From Gracilibacter sp. BRH_c7a (GTDB lineage: Bacteria; Bacillota; Desulfitobacteriia; Desulfitobacteriales; Syntrophobotulaceae), in assembly GCA_001516055.1 (NCBI GenBank), contig LOEZ01000091.1, positions 1 to 64,000 of the forward strand: a DNA stretch of 64,000 bases, in the 5' to 3' direction. Positions 54,276-63,163 of this stretch are shown here, piece by piece. The notes beneath the pieces were generated by a model. The model was not told the DNA's origin. It saw only the letters and a program-made list of their open reading frames with translations, and ran no database searches. A program made the position numbers and the translations under genes. The first letter of the stretch is position 1; the number at the start of each line of letters is the position of its first letter.

Positions 54276-55445
54276 TTATATCATGTTTCCAAACATATAA
54301 CCTGCTACGGTAGACATGAATACTACCAGGATGATATAGGTTAACGTTTTCTTAGTTCCCAGCACACTTTTAATAACCAACATATTTGGCAGACTCAGCG
54401 CAGGACCTGCCAGCAATAAGGCCAAGGCTGGGCCTTTACCCATACCGGCACCTAGCAGTCCCTGAATAATCGGCACCTCAGTCAGAGTAGCGAAGTACAT
54501 CAATGATCCCACAAACGAAGCGATCAGATTGGCCTGAATTGAATTACCTCCCACTAAAGAGGAAATCCATTCGGCTGGGATTATCCCACCATTGGTTCCC
54601 GGTCTTCCCATCAGGAATCCTGCTGCCAGAACCCCAATAAACAATAGCGGTAAAATTAGTTTAGCAAAGTCCCAGGAAGAATCAACCCATTGTTTCAACT
54701 CATCTTTCTGGAACCAGCGAATAAGCATGTAAGCTAGTATGGCCAGTAATACAAAAGTTATTGGCCAATGCATCTGGTAAACCGTATACCAGAAACCTTC
54801 TGCAGTCTGTGGTTTGGCCCAAGCAGCAAATATGAGAATAAGTACCAGGGTCGAAAAATAAAGAAAATTCCTCGTGCCGCTTCTGCCAGATTCCTCTTCA
54901 AATCCTTCTTCAAATCCTAGAGCTTCATTCTTAGATTCTTCTTTACCATAAATCAAGGACATAATCAACCCAATGACTACAGCAAAAATGATTGCCCCTA
55001 CCGCCCTAGCCAAACCCAATTCCCAACCCAGAATACGGGCAGTTAAGATTATGGCAAGAACATTAATGGCTGGTCCTGAATAAAGAAAGGCCACCGCAGG
55101 ACCGATACCGGCACCTCTCCTATAGATTCCGGCAAAAAGCGGTAGTACGGTACAGGAACACACAGCCAATACCGTGCCTGAAACCGAAGCTACAGAATAC
55201 GACATCAATTTATTGGCCTGGGGACCGAAATATCTAAGCACTGCACCCTGAGATACGAAGTTTGCTATAGCCCCAGCAATAAAAAATGCGGGAATCAGAC
55301 AAAACAACACATGCTCCCTGGCATATTCCCCCAGCATCTTAAACGCCTCAAGGGTAGCAACCTCAACCGCCGGGTTCCCGAACGGAATCAGATAAGCTGC
55401 CAGAAATACACTGACAAATAGTAATAATTTTTGCCACTCTTTCAT
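54276..55445 (-). CDS. DUF318/ArsP-like permease
   Basis: A 389-residue membrane protein with eight to ten segments. Conserved sites include AVCSCTVLPLFAGIYRRGAGIGPAVAFL and GPAINVLAI. A cytoplasmic acidic loop (KEESKNEALGFEEGFEEESGR, about residues 170-190) is in the middle. Members export organoarsenicals (ArsP) or metals; with ArsR and a thioredoxin this is a metalloid efflux candidate. A decayed second copy lies at 62688-62812. Confidence 0.85.
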   Translation of the reverse strand: MKEWQKLLLFVSVFLAAYLIPFGNPAVEVATLEAFKMLGEYAREHVLFCLIPAFFIAGAIANFVSQGAVLRYFGPQANKLMSYSVASVSGTVLAVCSCTVLPLFAGIYRRGAGIGPAVAFLYSGPAINVLAIILTARILGWELGLARAVGAIIFAVVIGLIMSLIYGKEESKNEALGFEEGFEEESGRSGTRNFLYFSTLVLILIFAAWAKPQTAEGFWYTVYQMHWPITFVLLAILAYMLIRWFQKDELKQWVDSSWDFAKLILPLLFIGVLAAGFLMGRPGTNGGIIPAEWISSLVGGNSIQANLIASFVGSLMYFATLTEVPIIQGLLGAGMGKGPALALLLAGPALSLPNMLVIKSVLGTKKTLTYIILVVFMSTVAGYMFGNMI

Positions 55446-55468
55446 TTGATCATCTCCAATTTCCTTAT

Positions 55469-55494
55469 CAGTATATTCTTATTTACTTATATTG
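55469..55494. promoter_or_regulatory. AT-rich operator site 1 (before permease gene)
   Basis: AGTATATTCTTATTTACTTATAT lies 25 bases before the permease start. The same AGTATATTC-k-TAT core recurs at 55829, 57276 and 63052. Confidence 0.5.
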
Positions 55495-55552
55495 TTTACG
55501 AGCCATATTATTAGCTTCCTAAATGAAAGCTAATAATATAACTTTGCGAACA

Positions 55553-55789
55553 TTAAGACGACTTGAGAATTTTCTCGACTTCCTCCTTCGAAGGGAGCTT
55601 ACCGGCTAACTTCACTTTGCCATCAATAATAAGACCTGGGGTCATCAGTATACCAGTCTGGGCAATCTCTTTTATATCCGTCATCTTGTTAATAGAAGCA
55701 TCAACTCCTTGTTCGGCGGCAACTTCCCTGACTATTTCTTCAAGCTTCTTGCATTTCATGCAACCAGTTCCTACGATAGTAATATCCAT
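55553..55789 (-). CDS. Redox-active disulfide protein (thioredoxin fold)
   Basis: A 78-residue minimal thioredoxin-fold protein of the TIGR00412 kind with redox pair GCMKCKK (CxxC) near residue 10 and the cis-Pro in LMTPGLIIDG. It sits next to a permease and CcdA as in many anaerobes. It may reduce a metalloid-binding protein or arsenate reductase. A truncated paralogue lies at 62836-63009. Confidence 0.9.
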   Translation of the reverse strand: MDITIVGTGCMKCKKLEEIVREVAAEQGVDASINKMTDIKEIAQTGILMTPGLIIDGKVKLAGKLPSKEEVEKILKSS

Positions 55790-55824
55790 GTTTTCATTCC
55801 CTCCTAATTTATATCAAAGAATTC

Positions 55825-55858
55825 AATAAGTATATTCGTATATTATTATATGCTTATT
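55825..55858. promoter_or_regulatory. AT-rich operator site 2 (before small thioredoxin gene)
   Basis: AATAAGTATAT and ATATGCTTATT form an inverted repeat around AGTATATTCGTATATT, 36 bases before the thioredoxin start. Confidence 0.55.
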
Positions 55859-55948
55859 GAATTTTTAGTTCAAGCGAAATCTATAAAAAGATTAATTATT
55901 TTTTCTTTCAAATACAAATGCAAGCCGAGCAATGGGTACTTTTCTCGC

Positions 55949-56650
55949 TTACAGTCCTAAATAAAACATATAAAATCCTATCAGCAATATGACCAAACCC
56001 ATAAATATTTTTAATAAACTACTTGCCCTCCCATATCTTTCACTTGCCGATAACTTCTGAACAAAACCTACGGATGTCCCTGCAATCAGAACGAGTACAC
56101 TATGCCCCATCGAATAAAGCAATAGGAGTACAATACCAAAGAAAAGGCTACCTTCTTTAGCAACCATAGCAAGCAATACCACTAGAACCGGAGTTGCACA
56201 AGGGGAGGAGAAGAACCCTCCTAACACCCCCGCTATAAACGCACCCAAAAAACCGCGTTTGGTATTTTTGCTTATTAAATAAGTAGATGGAATAAAATTA
56301 TATATTTCCCATATCTGGAGTGCCATCATTACCATTAGCATACCAAGAATTAAATACCACCACGACCCTGTAGCTTGCATCAGTCTTCCAAGCAGAGAGG
56401 CCGCCGTTCCAAGTACGGTAAATGTAACCGCCATGCCAACCGCAAATACCACTGATAGTCTAAAAGCCCTTCGTGTATCCTTACCTCCTGTACTACCTAC
56501 GTATCCTATCACCAGCGGAACACTAGTCAGTGAACAGGGCGTAACTGAAGTAAGCAACCCTGCGAGGAGTGCCAGGATTGGTGCCAACCATATATTCGCA
56601 GTAATAGCAGATGAGAGTATTTCTAACCACTGATTGATCATGGTCTCCAT
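55949..56650 (-). CDS. CcdA-like membrane thiol-disulfide transporter
   Basis: A 233-residue CcdA/DsbD-type protein with about six membrane segments. The paired redox Cys are in LTSVTPCSLTSVPLV and GGFFSSPCATPVLV. It moves reducing power across the membrane, here probably to the adjoining exported thioredoxin. Its ATG overlaps the stop of that gene by one base. Confidence 0.92.
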   Translation of the reverse strand: METMINQWLEILSSAITANIWLAPILALLAGLLTSVTPCSLTSVPLVIGYVGSTGGKDTRRAFRLSVVFAVGMAVTFTVLGTAASLLGRLMQATGSWWYLILGMLMVMMALQIWEIYNFIPSTYLISKNTKRGFLGAFIAGVLGGFFSSPCATPVLVVLLAMVAKEGSLFFGIVLLLLYSMGHSVLVLIAGTSVGFVQKLSASERYGRASSLLKIFMGLVILLIGFYMFYLGL

Positions 56651-57219
56651 TATTCCACTCCCATTTCCTTTAACACTGCCAGAAGTTGTTCTTTTGTCAT
56701 CCCACCTTCATGTGTGGTAAAGACATGTTCATTAGTGGTCTTCGCGTTATACTTTTTTAATGGTAACGTATTCGGATCTTCAGGAGTATACGGCTTACCC
56801 TTGGCGTCAATAAAGACCTGAGTTGGAATCACACTAATTGGATAGCCCTTTGCCAAGTCCGGGAATTTCCAGACATCTACAAATCTAATAATAGCCTTAC
56901 CTTGAAGTTCTTCATTTAGCTCCTTTAACACAGGAGCCATCTCTTTACAAGGAATACAGGAGTCCGCACCAAAGTCAATAATAATCGGAATACCATAAGA
57001 TTTTAGCTTTTCCATGTCTATTTCTTTCGTAACAAGTAACGAAAAATCAGAGTTACTATCGGCCACACCAGCCGACAGTTGACTTTGATTGCTATCTATT
57101 TCGGACTCAGTAGGTTGATTTTTCATATACCAGATTCCTACAATGACTACAACGATAAAGATCGGTACCATCATTCTAATCCAAGGAGATTTTGAAGGAT
57201 TTGATGCCATGATGAACAT
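56650..57219 (-). CDS. Membrane-anchored thioredoxin-like protein
   Basis: A 189-residue protein with one N-terminal anchor (MVPIFIVVVIVGIWYM, about residues 18-33) and a thioredoxin domain with GADSCIPCKEMAPVL (CxxC). The domain probably faces outside and is reduced through CcdA. It may handle arsenic-thiol stress or cytochrome maturation. Confidence 0.9.
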   Translation of the reverse strand: MFIMASNPSKSPWIRMMVPIFIVVVIVGIWYMKNQPTESEIDSNQSQLSAGVADSNSDFSLLVTKEIDMEKLKSYGIPIIIDFGADSCIPCKEMAPVLKELNEELQGKAIIRFVDVWKFPDLAKGYPISVIPTQVFIDAKGKPYTPEDPNTLPLKKYNAKTTNEHVFTTHEGGMTKEQLLAVLKEMGVE

Positions 57220-57274
57220 ATTTAACTCAACCTTTCAACATTATTTGGGAAACACTATTTGCTTTTACTAATAT

Positions 57275-57300
57275 AAGTATATTCTTATTTACTAATATAT
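57275..57300. promoter_or_regulatory. AT-rich operator site 3 (before thioredoxin/ccdA)
   Basis: AAGTATATTCTTATTTACTAATAT lies about 56 bases upstream of the membrane thioredoxin start and matches sites 1, 2 and 4. Confidence 0.5.
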
Positions 57301-57343
57301 AATAGTATGCCTATCATTTCAAGTATAAGATAGACAAAAGCAA

Positions 57344-57378
57344 AGACAAATGAAACAGGTTTTCTGTCTCATTTGTCT
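57344..57378. other. Hairpin downstream of the ars operon
   Basis: AGACAAATGAAACAG (57344-57358) pairs with 57364-57378 (one mismatch), followed by TTTTAT on the plus strand. The 57220-57609 gap holds no gene; this and the next hairpin are its main features, with site 3 at 57275. Confidence 0.5.
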
Positions 57379-57550
57379 TTTATACCATTAACAACAACCG
57401 TTTTTTTAATAGTAAGCAAAAAAGGTATGAGCAACAAGCTATACTTTTTCCTCAATATATCTGAGTATTGTTAAAACTATACCATTGTATATGATAAAAT
57501 GTCGATACTATAAATGCGTGACAAAAATTAGCATAAAACTTTCTTTTAAC

Positions 57551-57588
57551 TAGCAGTAACTCAAGCTATGACGCTTGAGTTACTGCTA
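57551..57588. other. Perfect 16-base hairpin just after arsC
   Basis: TAGCAGTAACTCAAGC pairs perfectly with 57573-57588 around a six-base loop. No T-run follows on the minus strand, so it may be a weak terminator or 3' stabiliser of the ars message. Confidence 0.55.
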
Positions 57589-57609
57589 TATGCCGGAAAC
57601 GCAAGGATA

Positions 57610-58017
57610 TTACCAGAGACTATTAATCCTTTTCTTAAGATCCAAGATCTTTTCTTCAATTATCTTGGCTGTTCTAATAAATTCTTCTTTCTCTTTACCT
57701 GTCGGATCCTCTAATCCCCAGTCTTCTCTATGCTTCGATGGCAGGTAAGGGCAGTCGACATTACATCCCATTGTGATAACCACATCTACCGGCGGGATGT
57801 CTGAGATTAATTTAGATGTTTGAGTCTCGTTCATATCCACGTCATAGAGTTCCTTGATTACGGCTACTGCATCCTGGTTGATCTGAGGCTTTGTTTCCGT
57901 TCCTGCGGAAAAAGCTTCAAAACTATCGGAGGCAATCAGTCTCGAAATCGCTTCCGCCATCTGGGAACGGCAGGAATTATGAACACAAACGAAGGCAACT
58001 TTGATTCTTTCAGTCAT
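57610..58017 (-). CDS. arsC: Thioredoxin-type arsenate reductase ArsC
   Basis: A 135-residue low-molecular-weight phosphatase-fold reductase converting arsenate to arsenite. P-loop CX5R is CVHNSCRSQ. The resolving Cys pair lies in TMGCNVDCPYLP. Last gene of arsR-arsD-arsA-acr3-arsC; GGAG precedes the ATG. Confidence 0.95.
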   Translation of the reverse strand: MTERIKVAFVCVHNSCRSQMAEAISRLIASDSFEAFSAGTETKPQINQDAVAVIKELYDVDMNETQTSKLISDIPPVDVVITMGCNVDCPYLPSKHREDWGLEDPTGKEKEEFIRTAKIIEEKILDLKKRINSLW

Positions 58018-58030
58018 TGGCGTACTCCTT

Positions 58031-59068
58031 TTACATGTCTAATTTGGACTCTGGAAACCAATTTCTCGTTTTATTGGCTATACGTACCAGCGCCAACATC
58101 AAAGGCACCTCTACTAAAACTCCTACGACAGTAGCAAGAGTTGCGCCAGAATCTAAGCCAAACAAAGCAATAGCAACAGCGACAGCTAATTCAAAAAAAT
58201 TGCTGGCTCCGATCATCCCTGCAGGCGCAGCGATATTATGAGGAAGTTTCCAGGCTTTAGCCCAACCATATGCGATAGTAAAGATTAAGAACGTCTGGAT
58301 GGTTAAGGGAATTGCGATCATGGCAATATGCAGTGGGTTACCCAGAATCACATCACCCTGGAAGGAGAAGATAATAATCAGAGTCAGCAATAGGCCGACT
58401 ATGGTCGTATTATTAAACTTCGAAATAAAATTATTCTCAAAGTAATGAAGACCTTTATTCTTAATAATGTATTTTCTCGAAAAGTATCCTGCTGTAAATG
58501 GAATCACGACAAATAACAGCACGGAGAGAAACAACGTTTCATATGGTACAAAAACATCACTTACACCTAATAGAAAAGCCACTATAGGGGTAAAGGCAAA
58601 AAGCAATATTATATCGTTGACCGCAACTTGAACTAAAGTATATGCTGGATTCCCTTTCGTAAGATGGCTCCAGACAAACACCATAGCAGTACAGGGTGCT
58701 GCTCCTAATAGAATCGCTCCTGCCAAATACTGAGTTCCCAAGTCTTCAGATATCCAGGGTGCAAAAACGATCTTCAGAAAGAAAAATGCTATCAGATACA
58801 TAGTAAAAGGCTTAATTAGCCAGTTGATAACCGTCGTCACTGTCAGGCCTTTTGGGTTTTTGGTTGCTTGCAGAATACTGCTGAAATCAATTTTTAACAT
58901 CATCGGATAGATCATAAGCCAGATTAGAATAGCAACGGGTATCGATACATTGGCATATTCGAATTGGCTTAGAAATTCAGGTACTCCTGGAAAAAATTGA
59001 CCAATGGCGACTCCGACAACTATACATATGGCTACCCAAAGGGTTAGATATCTTTCAAAAAATCCCAT
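58031..59068 (-). CDS. acr3: Arsenite efflux permease Acr3
   Basis: A 345-residue Acr3 carrier with ten membrane segments. It shows the functional Cys/charged element GAAPCTAMVFVWSHLTKG and C-terminal GASNFFELAVAVAIALFG. It is an Acr3, not an ArsB-type pump. It is preceded by ArsA, which may energise it. Confidence 0.95.
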   Translation of the reverse strand: MGFFERYLTLWVAICIVVGVAIGQFFPGVPEFLSQFEYANVSIPVAILIWLMIYPMMLKIDFSSILQATKNPKGLTVTTVINWLIKPFTMYLIAFFFLKIVFAPWISEDLGTQYLAGAILLGAAPCTAMVFVWSHLTKGNPAYTLVQVAVNDIILLFAFTPIVAFLLGVSDVFVPYETLFLSVLLFVVIPFTAGYFSRKYIIKNKGLHYFENNFISKFNNTTIVGLLLTLIIIFSFQGDVILGNPLHIAMIAIPLTIQTFLIFTIAYGWAKAWKLPHNIAAPAGMIGASNFFELAVAVAIALFGLDSGATLATVVGVLVEVPLMLALVRIANKTRNWFPESKLDM

Positions 59069-59122
59069 AAACTTTCTCCTTAATAAATTTAACGTTTCGA
59101 TAAATTCAATGTCTCACGCTTA

Positions 59123-60862
59123 TCACAACTCACTCAGCTTTTCACCCTTAATATCATCAGCACTCCAGGCGATGATCGCAAACTTACCGTTGGTGTGAGC
59201 ATCGACCTTATTGATCCACTCAATTTCATTACTTGCTTTCGCTGCTAATATCTGATTTGTCGTGCCAGTACGGTACAATGAGGAATTGATAACCCACCAT
59301 TTTGTACCTATCTTTGCACGTTTTAAATCTTCTTCCAGCCGCATTGCTTCATATACGGGTGTGGCCTCAGCAAGAGTTACAATAATGACTTCGGTTTCCT
59401 CCAGGTTACGCAGACGCGGCAACAATTTCTTGGCAGATTCGGGTACCCCCCCTTGTGAACGCTTAATTTCTTGGTTATAGCTTTGGGTGGAGTCCAGCAG
59501 AAGGAGCGTATGCCCTGTAGGAGCTGTATCGATAACTACGACTTCCTGCTCAGCTTTTTCCACAATCTCCGCGAAAGCACGGAATACAGCTATTTCCTGG
59601 GTGCAGGGTGATCTCAGATCCTCCTCCACATAGGCAACATCTTCTTCCGACATGGTCTCTCTTACTTTTGATAATACTTCCTCCTGATATTTCTTCAGTT
59701 CGGCATCTTCATCAATGTGACTCATGGTGATCCCACTGTTCTCATCGATTACAGATTTGAGGTGGGCTGCGGGATCGGTTGTGGTCAAATGAACTTTTTT
59801 ACCTTTAGACGATAATCCTAAAGCAATCGCTGCGGCGATAGTGGTCTTACCTACACCTCCTTTGCCCATGGTAAAGATTACTTTTTTTTGGCTCTTGTAA
59901 AGATCATCAATCACATCTTTCAGATTGAGAATGTTTTGAGCGTGTATCTTCTCGTTACTGACAACATAATTATCCTTGGTGAGAAAGGCACGTACATTAT
60001 CTATCCCTGTGATGTTATAAGCTCTCAGGGGTATCATATAAGAGGTGATTCCCTGTAGACTCTGCGGGATTTCGCTTAGTGCTTTTTGTTGTTTATGATA
60101 CAGGCTTGCGGAGACAGAATCATCGTGGGATGTCAATACACCGTTGATAACCAACATCTGATTATTTACACCGATTTCCTCAAGCTCCTTGGCTGCTCTT
60201 TCCGCTTCTTTCAGTGGAGATTCCTCAGGACGGGAGACCAAAACCAGGGTAGTTAGTTTTGCATCAGCCAAGGTATCAACTGCTTTTTTATAGGTATCTT
60301 TCTGGCTCTCCAATCCGGACAGCTGTCCCAGGCAAGATGCCCCGTGTGTACTCTCACTGATAAAGCTGCTCCAGGCTGAAGGCAGCTGCATCATCCTCAG
60401 GGTATGACCTGTAGGCGCAGTATCGAAGATTACATAGTCGTATTCTTCCTGCACCTTTTCATCGGTGATAAAAGCTGAGAATTCGTTGAAAGCTGCAATC
60501 TCAACCGTGCAGGATCCGGAAAGCTGTTCTTCCATGTTATTAAGGACAGTCTCAGGTAATTTACCCCTGTAAGGACCAATAACTTTCTCACGATATTCAG
60601 CTGCTGCCTCGATAGGATCAAGGTTGGCCACCACAAGGTTTGAAACCTCTTCTATTGGCACCCCTTTATTGCTCAGCTCAGTACCGAATACATCCTGTAA
60701 GTTCGAGGCCGGATCGGTACTGATTAAAAGTACCTTTTTACCGCTATCGGCCAGGGTAACAGCTGTAGCACAGGCGGTCGAAGTTTTGCCAACTCCGCCT
60801 TTACCTGTAAAAAATAAATATTTGGTGAGACTTATCTTGCTTAGATCAAATGCTTCAAACAT
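59123..60862 (-). CDS. arsA: Arsenical pump-driving ATPase ArsA
   Basis: A 579-residue duplicated ATPase with P-loops GKGGVGKTSTACA (N-half) and GKGGVGKTTIAAA (C-half). DTAPTGHTLRM and DTAPTGHTLLL are the paired signature motifs. The As(III)-sensing Cys are in SGSCTVEIAAF and RSPCTQEIAVF. The length is that of full-size ArsA. It lies just after arsD. Confidence 0.96.
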   Translation of the reverse strand: MFEAFDLSKISLTKYLFFTGKGGVGKTSTACATAVTLADSGKKVLLISTDPASNLQDVFGTELSNKGVPIEEVSNLVVANLDPIEAAAEYREKVIGPYRGKLPETVLNNMEEQLSGSCTVEIAAFNEFSAFITDEKVQEEYDYVIFDTAPTGHTLRMMQLPSAWSSFISESTHGASCLGQLSGLESQKDTYKKAVDTLADAKLTTLVLVSRPEESPLKEAERAAKELEEIGVNNQMLVINGVLTSHDDSVSASLYHKQQKALSEIPQSLQGITSYMIPLRAYNITGIDNVRAFLTKDNYVVSNEKIHAQNILNLKDVIDDLYKSQKKVIFTMGKGGVGKTTIAAAIALGLSSKGKKVHLTTTDPAAHLKSVIDENSGITMSHIDEDAELKKYQEEVLSKVRETMSEEDVAYVEEDLRSPCTQEIAVFRAFAEIVEKAEQEVVVIDTAPTGHTLLLLDSTQSYNQEIKRSQGGVPESAKKLLPRLRNLEETEVIIVTLAEATPVYEAMRLEEDLKRAKIGTKWWVINSSLYRTGTTNQILAAKASNEIEWINKVDAHTNGKFAIIAWSADDIKGEKLSEL

Positions 60863-60872
60863 AATTCACCTC

Positions 60873-61247
60873 TTAACAGCAGCCGTTCGGACCGCAGCAA
60901 CCGCTGTCTTCTTGTTTTAGCACAAAGGTATGCTTAGCTTTTATTTCCACACCTAACAAGGTAGAAAGTTCTTCGTTGGTAGGATATTCTTTCTTTTTGA
61001 CAACTTCACCATCTATGATTGTAACAGGCAGGACGTCTACACCATCTTCCTTAAGAAGATCATTAATTGTTTTGTTGGAGATAAATTCCTGAGGCTCATT
61101 AGCTAAGCCATATCTCTTGATGTCAATACCTTTTTCTTTTAGCACATTGATTAAAGAAGCCATTCTCAGAAGCTCAGGATCAATAGCTGGTCCACAAACT
61201 CCTGTATCACAACACATTGCCGGGTCAAAGATTTTGATTTTCTTCAT
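60873..61247 (-). CDS. arsD: Arsenic metallochaperone ArsD
   Basis: A 124-residue ArsD that carries arsenite to ArsA. Cys12-Cys13 and Cys18 in AMCCDTGVCGP form the chaperone site. The C-terminal CCGPNGCC adds four Cys in two vicinal pairs. Start ATG with AAGGAGG. Ten bases separate it from arsA. Confidence 0.95.
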   Translation of the reverse strand: MKKIKIFDPAMCCDTGVCGPAIDPELLRMASLINVLKEKGIDIKRYGLANEPQEFISNKTINDLLKEDGVDVLPVTIIDGEVVKKKEYPTNEELSTLLGVEIKAKHTFVLKQEDSGCCGPNGCC

Positions 61248-61282
61248 GAGTTTCCTCCTTAAATTATATAATAGGCCTTACC

Positions 61283-61600
61283 TTAGCACTTCGTATTCTT
61301 ATTTATCATACAAATACATTTTTCCTTTGGTGTCGTAATCTCATTTATAAAATATACAATTGCATCCGTTTTATCCTTATTGAGTGTGTATCTCATCCAT
61401 GCTCCATCACGAACAGCGTTTACGAGGTTGCTTTCCGCTAAAATTTTCATATGATAGCTGAGCGTTGATTGAGATATACTCAGATTTTCCAAAATGTCAC
61501 AAGCGCACATCTCCCCACATGACAGCATATCTACGATTTTTAAGCGTGTTTCATCTGATAATGCCTTAAATACGGAAGCAAACTCAATATAAGAATTCAT
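61283..61600 (-). CDS. arsR: ArsR-family arsenite-responsive repressor 2
   Basis: A 105-residue ArsR. GEMCACDILENLSISQSTLSYHM has the CxC As(III) site in the DNA-binding helix; the C-terminus adds CICMINKNTKC. The ATG at 61600 with GGGG upstream is preferred over a frame extended 33 codons upstream. It leads the ars operon and is divergent from the rhodanese gene. Confidence 0.93.
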   Translation of the reverse strand: MNSYIEFASVFKALSDETRLKIVDMLSCGEMCACDILENLSISQSTLSYHMKILAESNLVNAVRDGAWMRYTLNKDKTDAIVYFINEITTPKEKCICMINKNTKC

Positions 61601-61813
61601 AAAACCCCACACTCCATTGTCATATTGATATCTTTGAATGATATTCAATTTTATCGATATCTTAGTGCTTATTTTAATGGTCATATCGATATATGTCAAT
61701 ATGATTTAAATAGTAACAAATATCACTGATTAAAACAATTTCGCCTGATACAATGGGTTTGAACAAGTGAACATATTCTCATGTTATTTTCTTATATTAT
61801 AGGAGGAGCAAAA

Positions 61814-62683
61814 ATGGTGTTCAAGAATTTTAAACCAGATACCATGATAGTAGCCCTGATTCTCGTCATCAGTCTTATTACAGGCTGCAGCTCTCAACCC
61901 ATCATCCAGCCATCTCCGTCGTCTTCACCACAATCCCCATCCTCTGCCCCTGCAGCTGCCACAATTCAAGATCCAATTCAAACCAACATACTAGAAATCG
62001 AAGAATGGAAAGCAAAAATGACCGGTGAAATCAATAAAGATTATTATGTGATAGACCTCCGTACCCCCGGAGAAATTGAGTATGCAACAGCAATAAAGGG
62101 ATCAATCAATATCGACGCCAATGAAACGCTGGCCAAAGGTAATGTGGCCATTATAGCTGAAAAGCTGGCTGATGTTCCTAAGGATGCCTTGATTCTGCTT
62201 CACTGCAGGTCTGGCGGCCGTGTCAAGGCTAGCCTGGCGAAATTTACTGAAGCCGGCTATACCAATGTATTTGGACTGGATGGCTGGACTGTATTTGATG
62301 CTAAAGGCTATATGAGCGCAGCTAAAATAAATCCGAACACCGAGCACCTGAAACCAGAAGCTTGGGAGCCCAAGATTAACGGAAAAATTGGCAAAGACTA
62401 CTATGTTATCGACAGCCGTACCAAGGAACTTTATGATGCCGGACACATCGAAGGTGCTATGAACTTAGATTCCAGTGTAACGTTCACTGTAGATCATGCT
62501 GTTACAATGGCTCAAGTAGAGCAAGCTATTCCTGAGAAAGATGCGATTATTCTAGTACACTGTGGTGCCGGGACAAAGGCCAGAATAGTACAGACTCATC
62601 TTAAAGCAGAAGGTTATACTAATGTCTTTGTTCTGGATAACCCGATAACCATTGATAAGGATGGAAACTATAGATTTGAATAA
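61814..62683 (+). CDS. Two-domain rhodanese lipoprotein
   Basis: A 289-residue lipoprotein (lipobox LITGC, Cys25) with a Ser/Pro-rich linker and two rhodanese domains. Both carry catalytic Cys: LLHCRSGGRVKAS and LVHCGAGTKARIV. The ATG at 61814 follows AGGAGGAG. It may move sulfane sulfur outside the membrane. It lies against ars genes on the opposite strand, and its 3' end abuts a decayed permease copy, suggesting insertion. Confidence 0.88.
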   Translation: MVFKNFKPDTMIVALILVISLITGCSSQPIIQPSPSSSPQSPSSAPAAATIQDPIQTNILEIEEWKAKMTGEINKDYYVIDLRTPGEIEYATAIKGSINIDANETLAKGNVAIIAEKLADVPKDALILLHCRSGGRVKASLAKFTEAGYTNVFGLDGWTVFDAKGYMSAAKINPNTEHLKPEAWEPKINGKIGKDYYVIDSRTKELYDAGHIEGAMNLDSSVTFTVDHAVTMAQVEQAIPEKDAIILVHCGAGTKARIVQTHLKAEGYTNVFVLDNPITIDKDGNYRFE

Positions 62684-62687
62684 GAAA

Positions 62688-62812
62688 GTGCCCACAACCG
62701 AAGCTATCAAATTAGCTTGAATGGAATTACCACCTACCAAGACTCCGATAAATAATAGCGGTAAAATTAGCTTTGCAAAATCCCAGGAAGAAACAACCCA
62801 TTGTTTTACATC
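62688..62812 (-). pseudogene. Remnant of a second DUF318/ArsP-like permease
   Basis: Minus-strand translation gives KQWVVSSWDFAKLIL and then VGGNSIQANLIAS, matching the 54276-55445 permease. An in-frame deletion of about 24 residues lies between the two pieces. Both ends are lost. The right end falls at the hairpin TTTACATCC-TTCTTTGA-GGATGTAAA. Confidence 0.85.
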
Positions 62813-62835
62813 CTTCTTTGAGGATGTAAATCAAT

Positions 62836-63009
62836 TTAACCATCAATAATAAGTCCTGGAGTCATCAGGATGCCGGTCTGGGCAATCTCCTTAATATCTG
62901 TCATCTTGGTGATAGAAGCATCAACACCTTGTTCACCGACAACTTCCCGAACAGTATCTTCAAGCTTCTTACATTTGGCACACCCAGTTCCAACAATAGT
63001 AATCTCCAT
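62836..63009 (-). pseudogene. Truncated second copy of the small thioredoxin gene
   Basis: A 57-codon frame begins MEITIVGTGCAKCKKLED and follows the 78-residue protein at 55553-55789 to LMTPGLIIDG, where a stop replaces the Lys codon. The CxxC pair remains. The same order (permease then thioredoxin) as the intact set is kept. Confidence 0.85.
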
Positions 63010-63050
63010 TTTTGTTTACCTCCTCGTATTTATTTATTAAAATTAAACAA

Positions 63051-63082
63051 CAGTATATTCGTATATCATTATATATTTATGC
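63051..63082. promoter_or_regulatory. AT-rich operator site 4 (before the truncated thioredoxin copy)
   Basis: AGTATATTCGTATATCATTATA, about 43 bases before the truncated gene, matches site 2 almost base for base in its core. Confidence 0.5.
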
Positions 63083-63163
63083 TTCAAGAAAAAATGTTTC
63101 TTTAAATTACTTACTCCAATTTTATCTCTATTAAAATATCCTACTTCAAAATTCTTACTCTCG

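Noticed and set aside
62552-62740. 62-codon minus-strand frame starting VGGNSIQANLIAS
   Set aside because: Only its first part comes from the permease remnant; the rest is antisense to the rhodanese gene, so it is not a gene.
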